DNA from: Sphagnum compactum
Lineage: Eukaryota > Bryophyta > Sphagnopsida > Sphagnales
DNA length: 64,000 bases
Reading direction: 5' to 3'
NCBI GenBank assembly: GCA_965153455.1
Contig: OZ234500.1
Location: forward strand, 2,852,001-2,916,000
Positions 23,701 through 36,802 of the stretch are shown piece by piece (the stretch's first letter is position 1; each line of letters opens with the position of its first letter). The notes beneath the pieces were generated by a model. It ran no database searches. It had not been told where the DNA came from and saw only the letters and a program-made list of their open reading frames with translations. The translations under genes were made by a program, and so were the position numbers.

Positions 23701-24237
23701 AATGGAATCCCCCTTGTTAATTAATAGTATGAACCTAATTCATTTTGTAGGATGATAATGAGGAGGATGAATGAATTACGTACTCTATTCAAATCCAAAT
23801 CCAAATTCAAAGAAAACCCATTTGGATCAAGTAGCAAGTCTTGGTGCAGTCCCCCGGGCTTCCTTTCTACAAGTCACCTAACGTCACAAACCCTAAGGTC
23901 GCTTAACCCCACTCGAATCGAACATGATCCATTAAAAATTACCATAGTTCGTTGATTGGTTGGTTCCAAGTTCATTTACAAGAATGCGGATGAATTACGT
24001 GTGTAGAAAGAAAATTTGACACTTACAAATTGGGGGGGGAGGGGTTGTCCATGGGTTTGACTTTCAAAGGTGTGTGCAAAATGTTGTTCCCAATAAGACA
24101 CAACAATGCATACAACAATGCACCCATATAGATGGGAGTAGTAGATAGGCATTATTTTGGTGGTTGAACATGCAAAGCAACGAAGGGGTGAGAGATTTTT
24201 CAAAGTGATTGGGTAACCAAAACAAACATGCATGTGT

Positions 24238-24262
24238 TGTGGTGGTGGTGGTGGTGGTGGTG
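24238..24262. repeat. (GGT)n microsatellite
   Basis: About eight uninterrupted GGT units. Confidence 0.9.
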
Positions 24263-26120
24263 TTACTAATGACTACCTAAGTTAGTTAGGTATTCCTTTG
24301 CTTCTTGTTGTGTAGCTAGTAGCTAGCCATGGACGTGTTGTGTTGTCATTTGGCATGTCCTTCAATCAACCTTTTGCTTTGTCCAAAGGAACGTTTTGGC
24401 CCGGCCTAATGATTTGACGACACCCAAACCCCATTTGGGCTTTGATTCCACACTTTGGGGCAAGCACTTGAGCAAGCAATGACACATGATGATGGCCACC
24501 CTCCAATCCAATCCAATCCAATCCAATCCTTCTCTCACAAAAAAATTCACACACTTTCATATTGATTGAAAGCAAAAGAGTAAATTGGTAAGAGCAAAGC
24601 ATTTCAAGGAATGATGAGCCAAGTGAAGCCAAAGCTCATGTGATCTTTTGACATCTCATCGACTTTGACAAAAAATTTGTTGCTTTTGAGGGATAGTTTG
24701 TTTTGTATTTGCTATGGTGAGGCCTTTGTAAGATGATGGAATGGACGGGGTATTATTACCTATTTTGTTGTTGTTTTTATGGGTGGTTTTCATTGAGTAA
24801 CAAGCATGTTCTTCCCTAACCTACTTTGTAAGAGATTGGAGAGATGGAGTGCACACAAGTGTCCAATTACACCACTTCAATTCCCATTTGCTCACATGGT
24901 AGTAGGGTCCATACATCTATTGGGGGGAACAATCACAACATATTACTTTCAATGTTTAGGGTTTAGGGTTCATCGATACACAAATAGTTGTAGCGAGTTG
25001 AACAAATCCATTTTCAACACAAATTGTTGTGGGGAGTTTGAATGAATCCATTTGCAAGGTGGTAGTTTCCATCCATACTGGGCACATGTGCCTGGATGAT
25101 TTCTTTTAAAAAGAAACAAACATTCATGGGTTAACCCACTTGTTTAATGATAATATCACCTAGGTTCTATTTATTAATTTCTTGGCATCCCAAAGTTCAT
25201 ATTTTTTCAATGAGCCACTTTAATTAATTGACCCATCACAAAAAGAAATGAATTCTGAAGCTTTGGACACTCCCCCCTCCCCCTCCCACAATGTCTTTTG
25301 GATAATGAATTAATTATAAAGATCCATGTTGAAAAATAGAATATTCATGGTTTTTTTTAAATCTTTATTTTCCTTTTTTTAAATGACCTTTATGGAAATG
25401 TCAATTATTTAAGAAAATTATCCATTTGAAATGTAAAAATTTAAGAAAATTACAATATAAGGGAGAATATACAAAAATTGATAGAAACCCAAAGAGCTTC
25501 TTGGGTCAGGCTAGTCCACCATTGCAAAGTAGGAATTATTGCAATAATTCACACCATTTCTTTATCCTATAATTTGGTGGAACATTATTATGTCTCCCCC
25601 TTTTTTTCCTTTGCAAAAAAGAAGCAATACAGAATGTCATGCATATGACAATATTGTAAGTACCATAGTACCCGAACAATTTCAGCATAAATTAAATTAT
25701 TTTTCATTTTGCCAAATTTTTGAAATTTTTGTTATTAATTTGTGCCCAATTTTTAATAAAATCAAAAAGCTTGTATCATGCATACTAGTGTGGCCGGTGC
25801 AGTTGGCCCAAGTGTGAACTCGTTATAACGTAGGTTGGACATTATTTATTTTGCAAGGTATACTTATATCCCTTTTTTTAAGGATCAAATATGAAAAGAA
25901 AATATTTACTTAAATTGAATATTAAACTTGCAAGTGTGAACCCATTATAAAATAATATGAACTCAACCAATTAACACCATTGAAAATTCCATATCAAGTT
26001 CTTCATTCCTTTTGGCACCCCACTCACTCTCTCACTTCACCACTTAGTTTTTGGAGCAACCACCCAAAAGCTTTTGTGATTCACTTCTTTGTTGGTGGCT
26101 TGATGGCTGCCATGTTGCCA

Positions 26121-26159
26121 GGGTTTAGGGTTTAGGGTTTAGCACCCTAAACCCTAAAT
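26121..26159. repeat. Inverted interstitial telomere-type repeat
   Basis: Three TTTAGGG-phase units (GGGTTTAGGG onward) meet two CCCTAAA units head to head around AGCA, making a palindrome of the plant telomere motif. Confidence 0.85.
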
Positions 26160-26844
26160 ATTCAGCCAGTTGTTTGTTACTGAATTCAGTATGTACATAC
26201 ATAGCAATTGGTACTTGTTCATTAGATGGTTGTCCATTTTGACTGGTTCATTTGTCTTAAGTCTCCCAAAAAAATGTTAATGAAATGCTTACCACCTTGG
26301 TGACTTCAGCATAAATTACATTTTATTTTATTTTATAAAAATGGGGAATTCTTTCCCCCAAAAAATAATCTTCTATATATTATAAAAAATTTAGAAGAAA
26401 AACTAAGAAAATTCTGAAATTTTCAAGGATATTCTAATATTAAAGAATGAAACCTTCAAATTTAATTAATTATTCAAACATACATGTGCTAAAGCTGCCT
26501 ACCCCTGGTATTATTATTATTACAGTATAGATTGGAACTAGGCCACATTTCCCTTAGTAATAATGCTAGACACTATAAACCCCTGAAACACACGGAAAAA
26601 AAATAATAATTAATGTTGTTCAATTCGTAGAATTGGGTTTCATCCAACAAAAGAAATAGAGGAAATTTTATTATTATTATTCTGCAATAAATAAATAAAT
26701 ACTTTATAATATTGTTAGGGTTGTTTGTAGTGGTTTTTTTTTTACCATTTAGGCTACTACTGTTTACTACCTTACTCAAGGCTTTTTACACTTGACACAG
26801 ATGCTAAGAAGAAGCAGGTCTCTTTGCACACACCCAAAGAGAAT

Positions 26845-26847
<3 letters not shown>

Positions 26848-26881
<34 letters not shown>

Positions 26882-26909
26882 ACACACACACACACACACA
26901 CACACACAG
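26848..26909. repeat. Compound (CT)n(CA)n microsatellite
   Basis: About 15 CT units, a CACT junction, then about 15 CA units. The predicted peptides across it (SLSLSL, THTHTH) are repeat artefacts. Confidence 0.95.
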
Positions 26910-28173
26910 ATTCCAGTTCTGAGAGAAGATCATGGCAGTGTTGGACAAGATTTTGCAAACCACAAAAGGTCCACTTCACTTCACTTATGCTTTTATAATA
27001 CATTTTTTTTACCAATGTGTTCAAAGTTAAGTGTTAGTTAGTTAAGTGCTGATAAAATTATTGACATGATGTTGTCATGGTACCACCTTGGGTAGCTTTG
27101 ACAACTTTATTTTGTCGAATAATTAATTTAATCTATAAAAAAAATTTTGATTCAGTAATATTTTTTTTAATTTTGAAATTTTCAACATTTGTTTAATATA
27201 TTTAATAAAATTCATTTGCAATTTTTTTAAAACATTTCTCTGTGTTAGTGGTAAGATGAATGCATAGTAACTGATTTGGTCAGGCAGGTCCCTAATATTT
27301 AAATTTTGGGTTGTAATTGGAATTAGACGCTTGTAAAATTCATGCTTATTTTGGCCTAAAGATGCCCATTTTTCTTTTTGTTGAATAAAAGAAGTTTTTC
27401 CCTGATTTAATTAATATTCTTGATTTTCAAGTAAGGTCCTAACTCAAACTTGGGAGATATTATCCATTGTGGTTAATGATCGGGGTTTTTTTTTGTGGCA
27501 AATTTTTGCCACTTGGTGACTTTTTTTTAATTTATTTTAGTTTAAATTCAAACGAATTTTTCTAAAAAATGAAATGAAAATAAAAATCACCCAACTTTTG
27601 AATCACAAAATTGAGGGAAAAAAAAACCTAATTATGATTGGATTGGTCACTGGTGTGATGGTAAAACCATATTATCAAGAAAATGACAAAAAATATATTA
27701 TTATTAATATTAGGCACATTGCTGCCAAACTAGCCCTGGTACTAGCTAGGGTATCTGCCAGACCAGACCCCTTGTGGGTGGGGAGGCAAACCCCAGGGAA
27801 CATTAACCAAAGCTCAACTTAACAATCTCCAAAGTTGATCTCACCAAAACAAGTTTAACTAACTAAACCCCCCCCCCAAACAAGTACCTATTGATGATGC
27901 CACACAAAAAAAAATAGGTAGGTAGGTATGTAGGTAAGTAGGTACTTAAATTGTGGAATGGGGATGAAGTGGTGGTGAAATATGGAGGCCTTTAAAATTC
28001 ATGTAGGTACTTCTTGCAATATTTTGGTAGTTTGGGTAGGTAAAGATTTTGCCCATCAAGATTTGCAACTGAAATGGGTGAAGCTCTTATGGTACTTGTT
28101 ACTATTCCTTGCTCTTCCCAAGTCTCTATTTTAGTGGGCATTAAGTTCAACAAAGCTGGTGGATCACTCATGG

Positions 28174-28199
28174 ATGGTGGTGGTGGTGGTGGTGGTGGT
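28174..28199. repeat. (GGT)n microsatellite
   Basis: About eight GGT units following ATGGATGG. Confidence 0.9.
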
Positions 28200-28518
28200 A
28201 CCTAACCCTAGTTCTCAAGAGCTGGAATTATAGTGCATCTGTTGCTCCTGAACATGGGCTTCACAGCAAGCCAGGCACATGAATGAGTTGAGTGGTTGGT
28301 ACATATTTACATATATGTTATGTACATGTTGTTGGTTTTTGGGTCTAATTGAGTCAGCCTTTTGTTTCCCCCCAAGATCATCACACTCAGCCCCAAATCT
28401 GAACTGCAAAAGCCCTCAATTGCATCACAGTATGAAGAAGAAATATGCCCTAAATAATACTAGTGGGGAAAAACACACACACATTTTCACTCAACATTGG
28501 TCTAAGTAGCAAGTGGAC

Positions 28519-28815
28519 CTTGACCAACTACCAACCCTACCCCTAAAATTCTAAACCCTAAAACCCTCAACCAACTTGACCAACTACCAACCCTACCCCT
28601 AAAACCCTAAACCAACTTGACCAACTACCAACCCTACCCCTAAAAACCCTAAACCAACTTGACCAACTACCAACCCTACCCCTAAAAACCCTAAACTAAC
28701 TTGACCAACTACCAACCCTACCCCTAAAACCCTAAACCAACTTGACCAACTACCAAAATGCTATCCTAAAACCCTCAACCCTAACCACTAAACCAACTTG
28801 ACCAACTACTACCAC
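28519..28815. repeat. Minisatellite of about 42 bp carrying the telomere motif
   Basis: About seven copies of a unit that starts CTTGACCAACTACCAACCCT and continues ACCCCTAAAACCCTAAACCA. Unit length varies by one or a few bases through the number of A residues in CTAAAA and through CCCTAAA or CCCTCAA slippage. The last two copies are degenerate. The unit contains CCCTAAA, the plant telomere heptamer. Confidence 0.92.
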
Positions 28816-31800
28816 TATTTTTGGCCTGGACAAATAGCCCTACCTATTCAGTCACTCCTTGCCCTTATTAACTTCTTCTCCTCCTCCTCCTCCTCCTGAC
28901 ATGATTGTTATTGCAACTGACAAATGGGTTGCTCATAATTAGCAGTCATAAGTTTGAAGCAGGTAAGTGGATAATGAAAGGTACAAAATTCACACACAAA
29001 ACCCTGGCAACTAAATACTCTGTCCTTGTTGATGCCCCAATCCTAAACCCTAATATCCCACTTCCAACAAGGACACTGACTAATATGTTAACCCCCCCTA
29101 CAAACACAACCTAACCACTGCTGAACCCCAGTCTACCCAATGCTACCAAATCATTGACTCCTAAGTTTTAAAAAATAACTTTTAACTCAACATCATAATG
29201 TGAGTCAAAAATAAATAAATAAACAAGCAAATAAGCAGCAGAATATAAGTATCAAATTCATAAACATTTAAGACACCCATTCAGAACTCCATTTTTTGTC
29301 CTCTTGTACATCAATCACTCCCTCTTTTGATCACTCAAGTTCTCTCCATCTCCTCTTTCTGTTACTAATGAATACTAATAATAATAATAATAATAAAACA
29401 GACATCCTTAACTCTTTTCAAAACAACATGTATTATGTTACAAGCAACCCTATGTAGTTGTGTCACTTTGTCCTTTTACAACTGGGTGTTTTTTTAACCA
29501 TGGTTAGGTGGTTTACCATGGTTAGCTCATGAGGATTTGTTCAGTGATTAGGTCCTTGTTTTTTTCTGGCTTTCAATTCACTATAATTCTGAATTATTTT
29601 ATACTCTTAAAATAGGAATTAGTGGCAATGACAACAAACTCAGAACATGGTCACTATTATTTTTGGGTTGCTGTATGTAGAGTAAAGGATGAAGGCATGT
29701 TTCACATTTCAAAAGAACTTGCTGGCACATCTTGTCTTCTGGTGAAGCACTACTAATAAAAGATACCAATTCCCTGACATGGGTTAGGGTTTCTCTTTTT
29801 AGGGTTTTTTCTGCTTCTTCTGTCATCAGGTAAGGGGTACATGGGGTCACCACTCAGGGTCACTTTAACCTTCATGATTAACTAAGCCATGCCAGTAGTC
29901 CTACTAGTTGGCTCACATGGGTTGTTGCCATGGGTTGGCCCTTTTTTAGTGTTGATGTACCATAAACATTCATTCAAACTCCAGTTGCACCCACAACATG
30001 GCCCAACAAAGCAATGAGCCATGAAGCTTGTGTCTTCCTTTGTGCCCAAAAAAATCAAAACAACAACATGATGGCCTTTAGTTCAAACTAGTGTGGGCTT
30101 GATATATGGTAAAATCGCTCATCAACAAAAATGTACCTACCATCGAACATTTTTTGATATTTCCTCATTCCTTAACCAAATTGAGCGAATTTGTTTTGGT
30201 CATTTGACGCACAAATTGGAAGGCTACAAATGTTCTTTGAGTGTCATAAGTAAAGGAGCAACATAGAAAACATAGGAGAGGATGAGTAATAGTTTGCTTT
30301 AATTTTTTTGAAAAAATAGCTCTAGATTCATCTCTCGTTCTAGCCTCATATTTTCCTCGTTTTTTGTCCATTTTGAATGATTTACAATCTGATGGGTGTG
30401 CCAAGTAGGGCTTTACAAAACCTCTTTGCAATCTAAAGACAAAGCTGCAACAATCAAAGATTGTAAGCTCGAAATCTTAATTTATTTTAATTCACCCATC
30501 ACCAAACATTGGAACCCCTTACACCAAACACCTCATATATTTCCCATTCCTTTATCAAATTGAGCAATTTTTGTGATGTTGGAAGAGCTAGCTGCAAGGC
30601 ACAACTGTTTTTGGAACTCAAAAATAGAGGAACAATGTGTGAGGATTCGACCTCCTTTGAGTTCTTAAATGTTCACCCACTAGCCTATCTACCCTATTGG
30701 TGAATGATGGTTATCAACATATATAATGCTTCGGTTATTAACAATGCATGTCCAAATTTTGCCCATTCCATACTTGGTACTAGAAGTAACTAGTAGATGT
30801 AGGTCTAGATGATATCTTTATGTTTATACATATTTATGTTAAACTAAAACTTTCATTATGCATATCCATTGCTATTATTCTATGAGATTAGCATTTTTTT
30901 ATATAGTGTTTAGGGGTTCAAATGTGTACATGTATATGCATATCCTAGTTTAAGGTTTCATTGATTTTTCCTTTCTCCTACAAATTAGTTTTTTGTCACA
31001 TCAAAACTTTGGCATTATTTTGTAAAAGAGCATTTCAACACACTCAAACATGAAAAGGATGCGAGCTTGCATATATCAGATGTCCTAATTTGAGTTTTGG
31101 TTTTCTTAAGTTTCTTATTTCTTTTTTACAATCCACATTCAACATTCATTTAGGGTTTAAAGTTTTCATGGTTTCTCCTTCTCCTATGAATAATATTTAT
31201 GTTGCATTAAAGATTTGCCAAAGAGGATTTTGGTGCAATCAAAGACACAAGTCGTGAACTAGTCAAGTGCACAAAGAAGCTTTTGTGTATGAATTTTGTT
31301 TACCATTACAACTTGTGTTGTGGGTCAAAGGTCAAAAGTTGTTGTGCTTACCGAGTGTTTAAACATCTGAACATTGTTTTGTTTCATGTTTGCGGCCATT
31401 AAGGTTGTTGAACATCTAAAGTTGTTAAGCTTGTTTTTTTTTTTAATGTCTAAGGTTGTTTTGTTGTAAGTGAAAACAAATTTTGTTAGAATTTCTCGAA
31501 TTTTCTATTGCAACTCATTGGAGCTATATTCTAGCTCATTAGAATGAATTTTGTTGTAGTTTATCAAAGTGCAAACCATCTTTAAATTTTGAATGTTTTG
31601 TGAGAGGTGAAAGGCTTGTGAAAGTTGTGACCTTGTTAAGATGTTTGAATTGTTTTGTTGCAAATAGAGTTTTATTAAAACCTTTCGAAACTCTACATTG
31701 TTAATTGTCAAAATTTTAAACATTTTGTGAGAGTTTAGAAGTTTGTCAAAGGTGTGTGTTTAATGAAAGTGTTTGAAAAGAGATCTAATGTTTGAATTCT

Positions 31801-34800
31801 TTTGTTGTAAGTTGGAATGCTACTAGAGGTCATCAAAGTTCTATTGTAATTCACAATTCATTGTAGTAGTGTTTGCAAGTCATTTCATCATAGGTCAAAT
31901 GTTGAAGCTTCAAAAACTTGACACTTTGCAATGTGTACTATGACTACAAAAAATGAAAACTATGTTGTTGAGAACATCAATGGGGTTGATGGACCACTTA
32001 TATCAAAAGATTAAGCACAAACGATTCAAAAAAGGAAAACTTGTGTTTAAAATGTATTAGCTTGTTGCAATAATGAAATACTAAACTTGCAATTATACAA
32101 TTCAAGCTACATTTCGGAAACCACACAACTAAAGTTCAATTTCATGGGGATTCTTTGCTATGAATGATGATTTGCTTGTGCATCTTGAAAATCTACAAAT
32201 GTTGTGATGTATTGTTTGTAGATTAGAAGAAACATCATGTAATGATGTATTCCAAAATTTTGTTTTGAAGAAGCCTAGTTTGAATAAGTATAACAAAATT
32301 AATGGGATTATTCCCATGTTGAAATTCTTGTTAATTTTGCACATCCCAAGTTTTTTATTCATAGAAAAGTGTAACTTGCACCAAATAAAATAAAATAAAA
32401 AATCATTGATGTAAATCATTCACGACAATAAAAGGGAAAAATAAAGTTAGGTCCTCTAATTTTACAATCACCACATTGTTTTGGTCCATAAACCTTTAAA
32501 AAAAGAATGATGAAAGTGCATCAAATGTTTTTCAAGGATTTTTTGTTTTACATTTACAAAGGTTATAAGGCATTTTTCACTATTAAAAACATTTTGCTAA
32601 AAAGGTTAATTTTATGCCAATGTGTTCAAATTTCTTTTCAAACTATTTTTGTGGATGAAATGCTTTCTACAATAGTAAAAAAACGTCATGGACTTGAATG
32701 TATTCCCAAACCTTTGATCTACAACCATTGTTTCTACAAGTTTTGATCTTTGGATGTCTAGGGCTGGTGTGCACACATTTGCCCTTGTGATAAACTTTTT
32801 AAATGACTTTTAAACCCCTATGCATGTTATTATGGGCTCATCTAAAGTGAATGAAAGAGGTGAGTAAATATGACTATTCAATTTGAATCCTTGTTTTTAA
32901 AATTTGGGTTGATGCATTGTGTGATTGCATTTGTGAAAACTGAGGGCAACAATTTAACAACCATGGCATTCGCATTACACTCCATCATCAATTGTGAACG
33001 TCTTAAGCTTATAGGGTTTATAAAAGTACATGTTTAGATGATATGATGTTTAAGGCATGCCAATATGCTACTAATGACTACAAAGTTTTTTAAAGTTCAA
33101 TATTGTTGGTGAATGTGAAGGATGCACAAGCTACTTTACAAAAGACAATTTAATGGATGAACAAATCTAAGAAAAGGAGGTAAGAAATGTAGAAGGCTTG
33201 CATTGAAAGTGAGAGGAAACCTTGAAAACTTAAAACCTTTGTCAAAACCATATTTGTATCGAAAGTCATCATGTTTGAAGAAATCTTGTAATTCAAGCAA
33301 GCCATCATCACTTGTTATATGGAACGCTAAAAATTGTCACTTTACAACAATGAATTTTGAAAGACCTAATGTGAGCTATTACAAAGGTAATCACATTATG
33401 CTTGAACCTTGAGGTCATGGCATGTGTTATGAACCAAATCCCATGGTCATTAGCTCTATTTCATGCTTTAACCATTACCCTAATTACCAAGTTGCAAATT
33501 GAAATTTTTGAAATGGTATAGATTTCAAATGGGACAAAAGTTTTAAACCAAATTGATTTTGAAGTATTCTTCCAAATAAACATAAAAGAAAAAATTATTA
33601 AAGATTTAAACCTTTCTTCCAAGTTGATTAAATTTGGCTTGATGATCCATGAATCAATTGTAATCTAAATAAAAACATGAAAATTTACTTAAAAGTTGAA
33701 AGGTCTTTGAGTAATGACAATTACAAATTGATTGAAGAAGCAAAATATTTTAAAAATTTGAATGTAAATCATGTGTGGGATAATTAGAGTGGGGTTTAAG
33801 GTGTTGGTGGGGTAGGTAGCTTCTATTACAATGAACAAAGTTTTTTCAGTATTTGGGGTTCAATTCCCCTACAACTTATTATAATTTTTAAAATGTGTAT
33901 GCTCTCATGTGAATGGAAAAAAATCATGAGGGCAAAACCCATCCTTGTGGTACCACTAGAAACCACCTCACCAAAATTCACCAAAATTCAAGGAAAGGCA
34001 AACCCATTTTAATTTAATTTTTAATCTTTTAAAATGTGATTTTTATTGTTGACTTGCACCACATGGGCTTTGTGTTCCCCACCTATCACTATGGAAAAAT
34101 TGTAAACACTTGTATAAACTACACAATTAAATGTACCAAAAGTGCACACATGCAGTTCTCAAGTGAATAAATCTTCAAAAATATAATATTAAACTAATTT
34201 ATGAACAAATCTAGATAATGCCCAAAAAAATATTCTAAGCTCTTATTTTGATCATGAATGGACTTTTTTATCACATGAAAAAAAAAGAAAAAAAGATAAA
34301 GAAATGATGAAGAACTTAAATAAGTATGGACATGAACCATACACATCCAATTTGGTGTCTAATTCAATTTAGAATTATTTTCAAATATTGAACATGAATT
34401 CAATCCTATATTCAATTCACAAAAAATGTCTTCAACCTTTGAAATAAACCCCAACAATCAATTTGTTAGCCTTTGGTAAACAAACTTACCTAGTATAATT
34501 GTGTTGTGAATTGTTATCCTCCTTTGCAAAAATACAATACTTACCATCATTAGTTCCCAATGACTTTTTTTTTTTTTTAAATTGCAATTTTTAGTGTTGG
34601 AATGTTTTTGGTTCTCTATTTGTACAAAAATGGCCCAAAGTTTTCAAGTTTCCTTTTCTTAAATCACCAAATTTCTTCAGTAGGTTTCAAATAAATAGCC
34701 AATAATATATACAAGTTATATATTTATTGAACATCTTATTTTATCCAAATTGTCTTACACCTTCTTTGTGGATGACCACAAGGTTAACTAGAACAAAGAA

Positions 34801-36366
34801 ATTGAAGAAAAGAAACCATAGGCTTGCCTATTTTGTTAAATTGATAAATTCTTGCAACATGTGTTTTGTTAATGATAGATATTGGACACACACATTAGTG
34901 TAAGATATGTGTGACAAATGTCTAAGTATGATACTTGCAATTGATGTTTGACTAAGTACTTAGTCGAAGGGTGACCTAAGAAAAAGAAAAATTTGAAATT
35001 CATCCTATTAAACTTTTCAAGAATTGGACGTTTTGCACGAGGGATGTTAAATATCCCCTAACAAGATTTGTTCAACGCATTTTTCCAGCTTGTCTTTTTG
35101 CACTTTACATGGTTTTGTGCAAAATCGCTCTGCACAATTTTTCTTGTTTGCATGTTTTACCAAAAAAAACAAAAAATTTACAATCTCACACCAATTTTGA
35201 ACCCAACATTGCTCAAAAGAAATTGAGAGTATGAACCATTAACATAGTTTTCAATGTTGAAAAAAAAAATTCACATTTTTTATTTACTCTAAAAAAAAAT
35301 GGTCAAACCACTCAAACCCTATGAGAGAACACGATGATTATGTGCAAGGCTAAACATTGTCAATCATTTTCATTGAAGAGTATTTAGCATTTCCCCATCC
35401 CCCCTTGCACCTATGCAATACCCAAAAAAAAACAATTCACACCACTAGGTTACCCATTGAATTCAAAAGAAAATATAAGCTTTGCATAGTTATCCTTGAT
35501 TGTGGAAATCTTGAAACATTCAAATTGGCCCTTTCAAACCCATTGGATTTCCTACACAAGGTGGCAATAGCTATGGGAGATTCAAAGGGGGGAAGATGCT
35601 AGTAACCATGGTGAAGAATTTCTGAGTGTGAATTAGGAGAATCATCTTTTATTTGTAAGGCATTAACTAATAATAGTTACTTGGAATCTCTCACTAAAAG
35701 CTGGGTGACTAGGTCTAACTCACTTGCCTCCTTTGTACTAAATTGCTAATCAACATATACACTAACCCATAATGGAAACTCCCTCTCCCCCAAAACAAGC
35801 CATGCCCAAACAAATTGTAGGCTAGAGTTGGACTAGGCTATTATATTCCTTCTTAAATAAAATTTACATTGGAACAAAAATAGCCACTTACTATGAAAAG
35901 AGAGGCCAGGAGAAAATGGAAAAAAAAAAAAAAAAGAGTCTTGAACCACTTTTAATCCTCTTAAGCCATTGAAAAATTTGGAATACTTGCTTCGGAAAAT
36001 CCCAATTAACTAATTAATTAATTATAGTTTGTATTAATTCCTATATATAGAAAAACCTATTCCTATAGAATTTCTATTACCCTAAACCTAAACTCAGATT
36101 AGGTTCTTCAATTATGTTCATTGTTGCAAGTTTGAACACACATGTGTTCATGATAATGGATGACATGGATGATAATGCATGATAATGTGTAATAAGAGGC
36201 CAAGATGGAGGAGGTGGTTGTCCTCCACAAATAAATAAATAAATAAATAAATTGGACATTCATTTAGCACTCACTATGAGGGAAGACAAACAAACCTAAC
36301 ATGCATTTGGGGGAGTGGGCTTTTTGGGATGTTCAAAATCAAGTTGAATTCCTTTGTTCCTTCTGA

Positions 36367-36391
36367 AGAGGAGGAGGAGGAGGAGGAGGAG
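36367..36391. repeat. (GAG)n microsatellite
   Basis: About eight GAG units. A TC-repeat tract follows at 36560-36588. Confidence 0.9.
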
Positions 36392-36556
36392 CAGCCTTTG
36401 TCAAATGGGTCCATCTTTTGGTGTAAAAGACAAGGGATAAGTGGGGACACTCAGTCCTCTCTTTACTATATATCATGCCAATTAATACCAACCCATGGGA
36501 AGGTGTCAAGTTATCACATTTTGTGCATAAAGTTGTTTGTTGTCCCACATAGTTAT

Positions 36557-36559
<3 letters not shown>

Positions 36560-36588
<29 letters not shown>
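36560..36588. repeat. (TC)n microsatellite
   Basis: About 14 TC units. Confidence 0.9.
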
Positions 36589-36592
<4 letters not shown>

Positions 36593-36766
36593 CAATTTAT
36601 TGGAATAATCTACTTTAACAAATTATGTGACCCAACACCCACCATTGGTTTAGTATCCTCCATTGGAAACCGATTCTACCTCACTTGTCAATGAACCACA
36701 AATGGGTTACCAACATTTCACCTGGGTAACCTCTCCTATTAACCTCTACATATGGTATATAGTAGA

Positions 36767-36802
36767 GGGTTTATAGTAGAGATAACCCTCTACTATAAAC
36801 CC
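36767..36802. repeat. Perfect 15-bp hairpin
   Basis: GGGTTTATAGTAGAG and CTCTACTATAAACCC are perfect inverted copies separated by six bases. An overlapping 12-bp inverted pair (TAGTAGAGGGTT with AACCCTCTACTA) allows an alternative fold. Confidence 0.85.

Larger units (their letters stand above)
23701..28518. other. Gene-free AT-rich spacer with microsatellites
   Basis: No coding region supported. It contains (GGT)n at 24238-24262, a CCAAT-type run at 24502-24529, a compound (CT)n(CA)n at 26848-26909, (GGT)n at 28174-28199, a telomere-type palindrome at 26121-26159 and a GGTAGGTA-rich patch near 27916-27950. Short open frames over the microsatellites are artefacts of the repeats. Confidence 0.55.

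Noticed and set aside
26776-27024. Open frames with SLSLSL, THTHTH or RERERE runs
   Set aside because: Products of the compound CT/CA microsatellite.
28519-28815. True telomere or chromosome end
   Set aside because: CCCTAAA units are spaced by unique sequence in a 42-bp unit and genes lie on both sides, so it is interstitial.
29599-29853. 84-codon minus-strand frame
   Set aside because: Looks protein-like in places but matches no family I know and has no neighbouring exons.
33845-33875. tRNA-like B-box (GGGGTTCAATTCCCC)
   Set aside because: No acceptor, D or anticodon arms could be folded around it, so it is not called a tRNA; noted only as a possible SINE feature.
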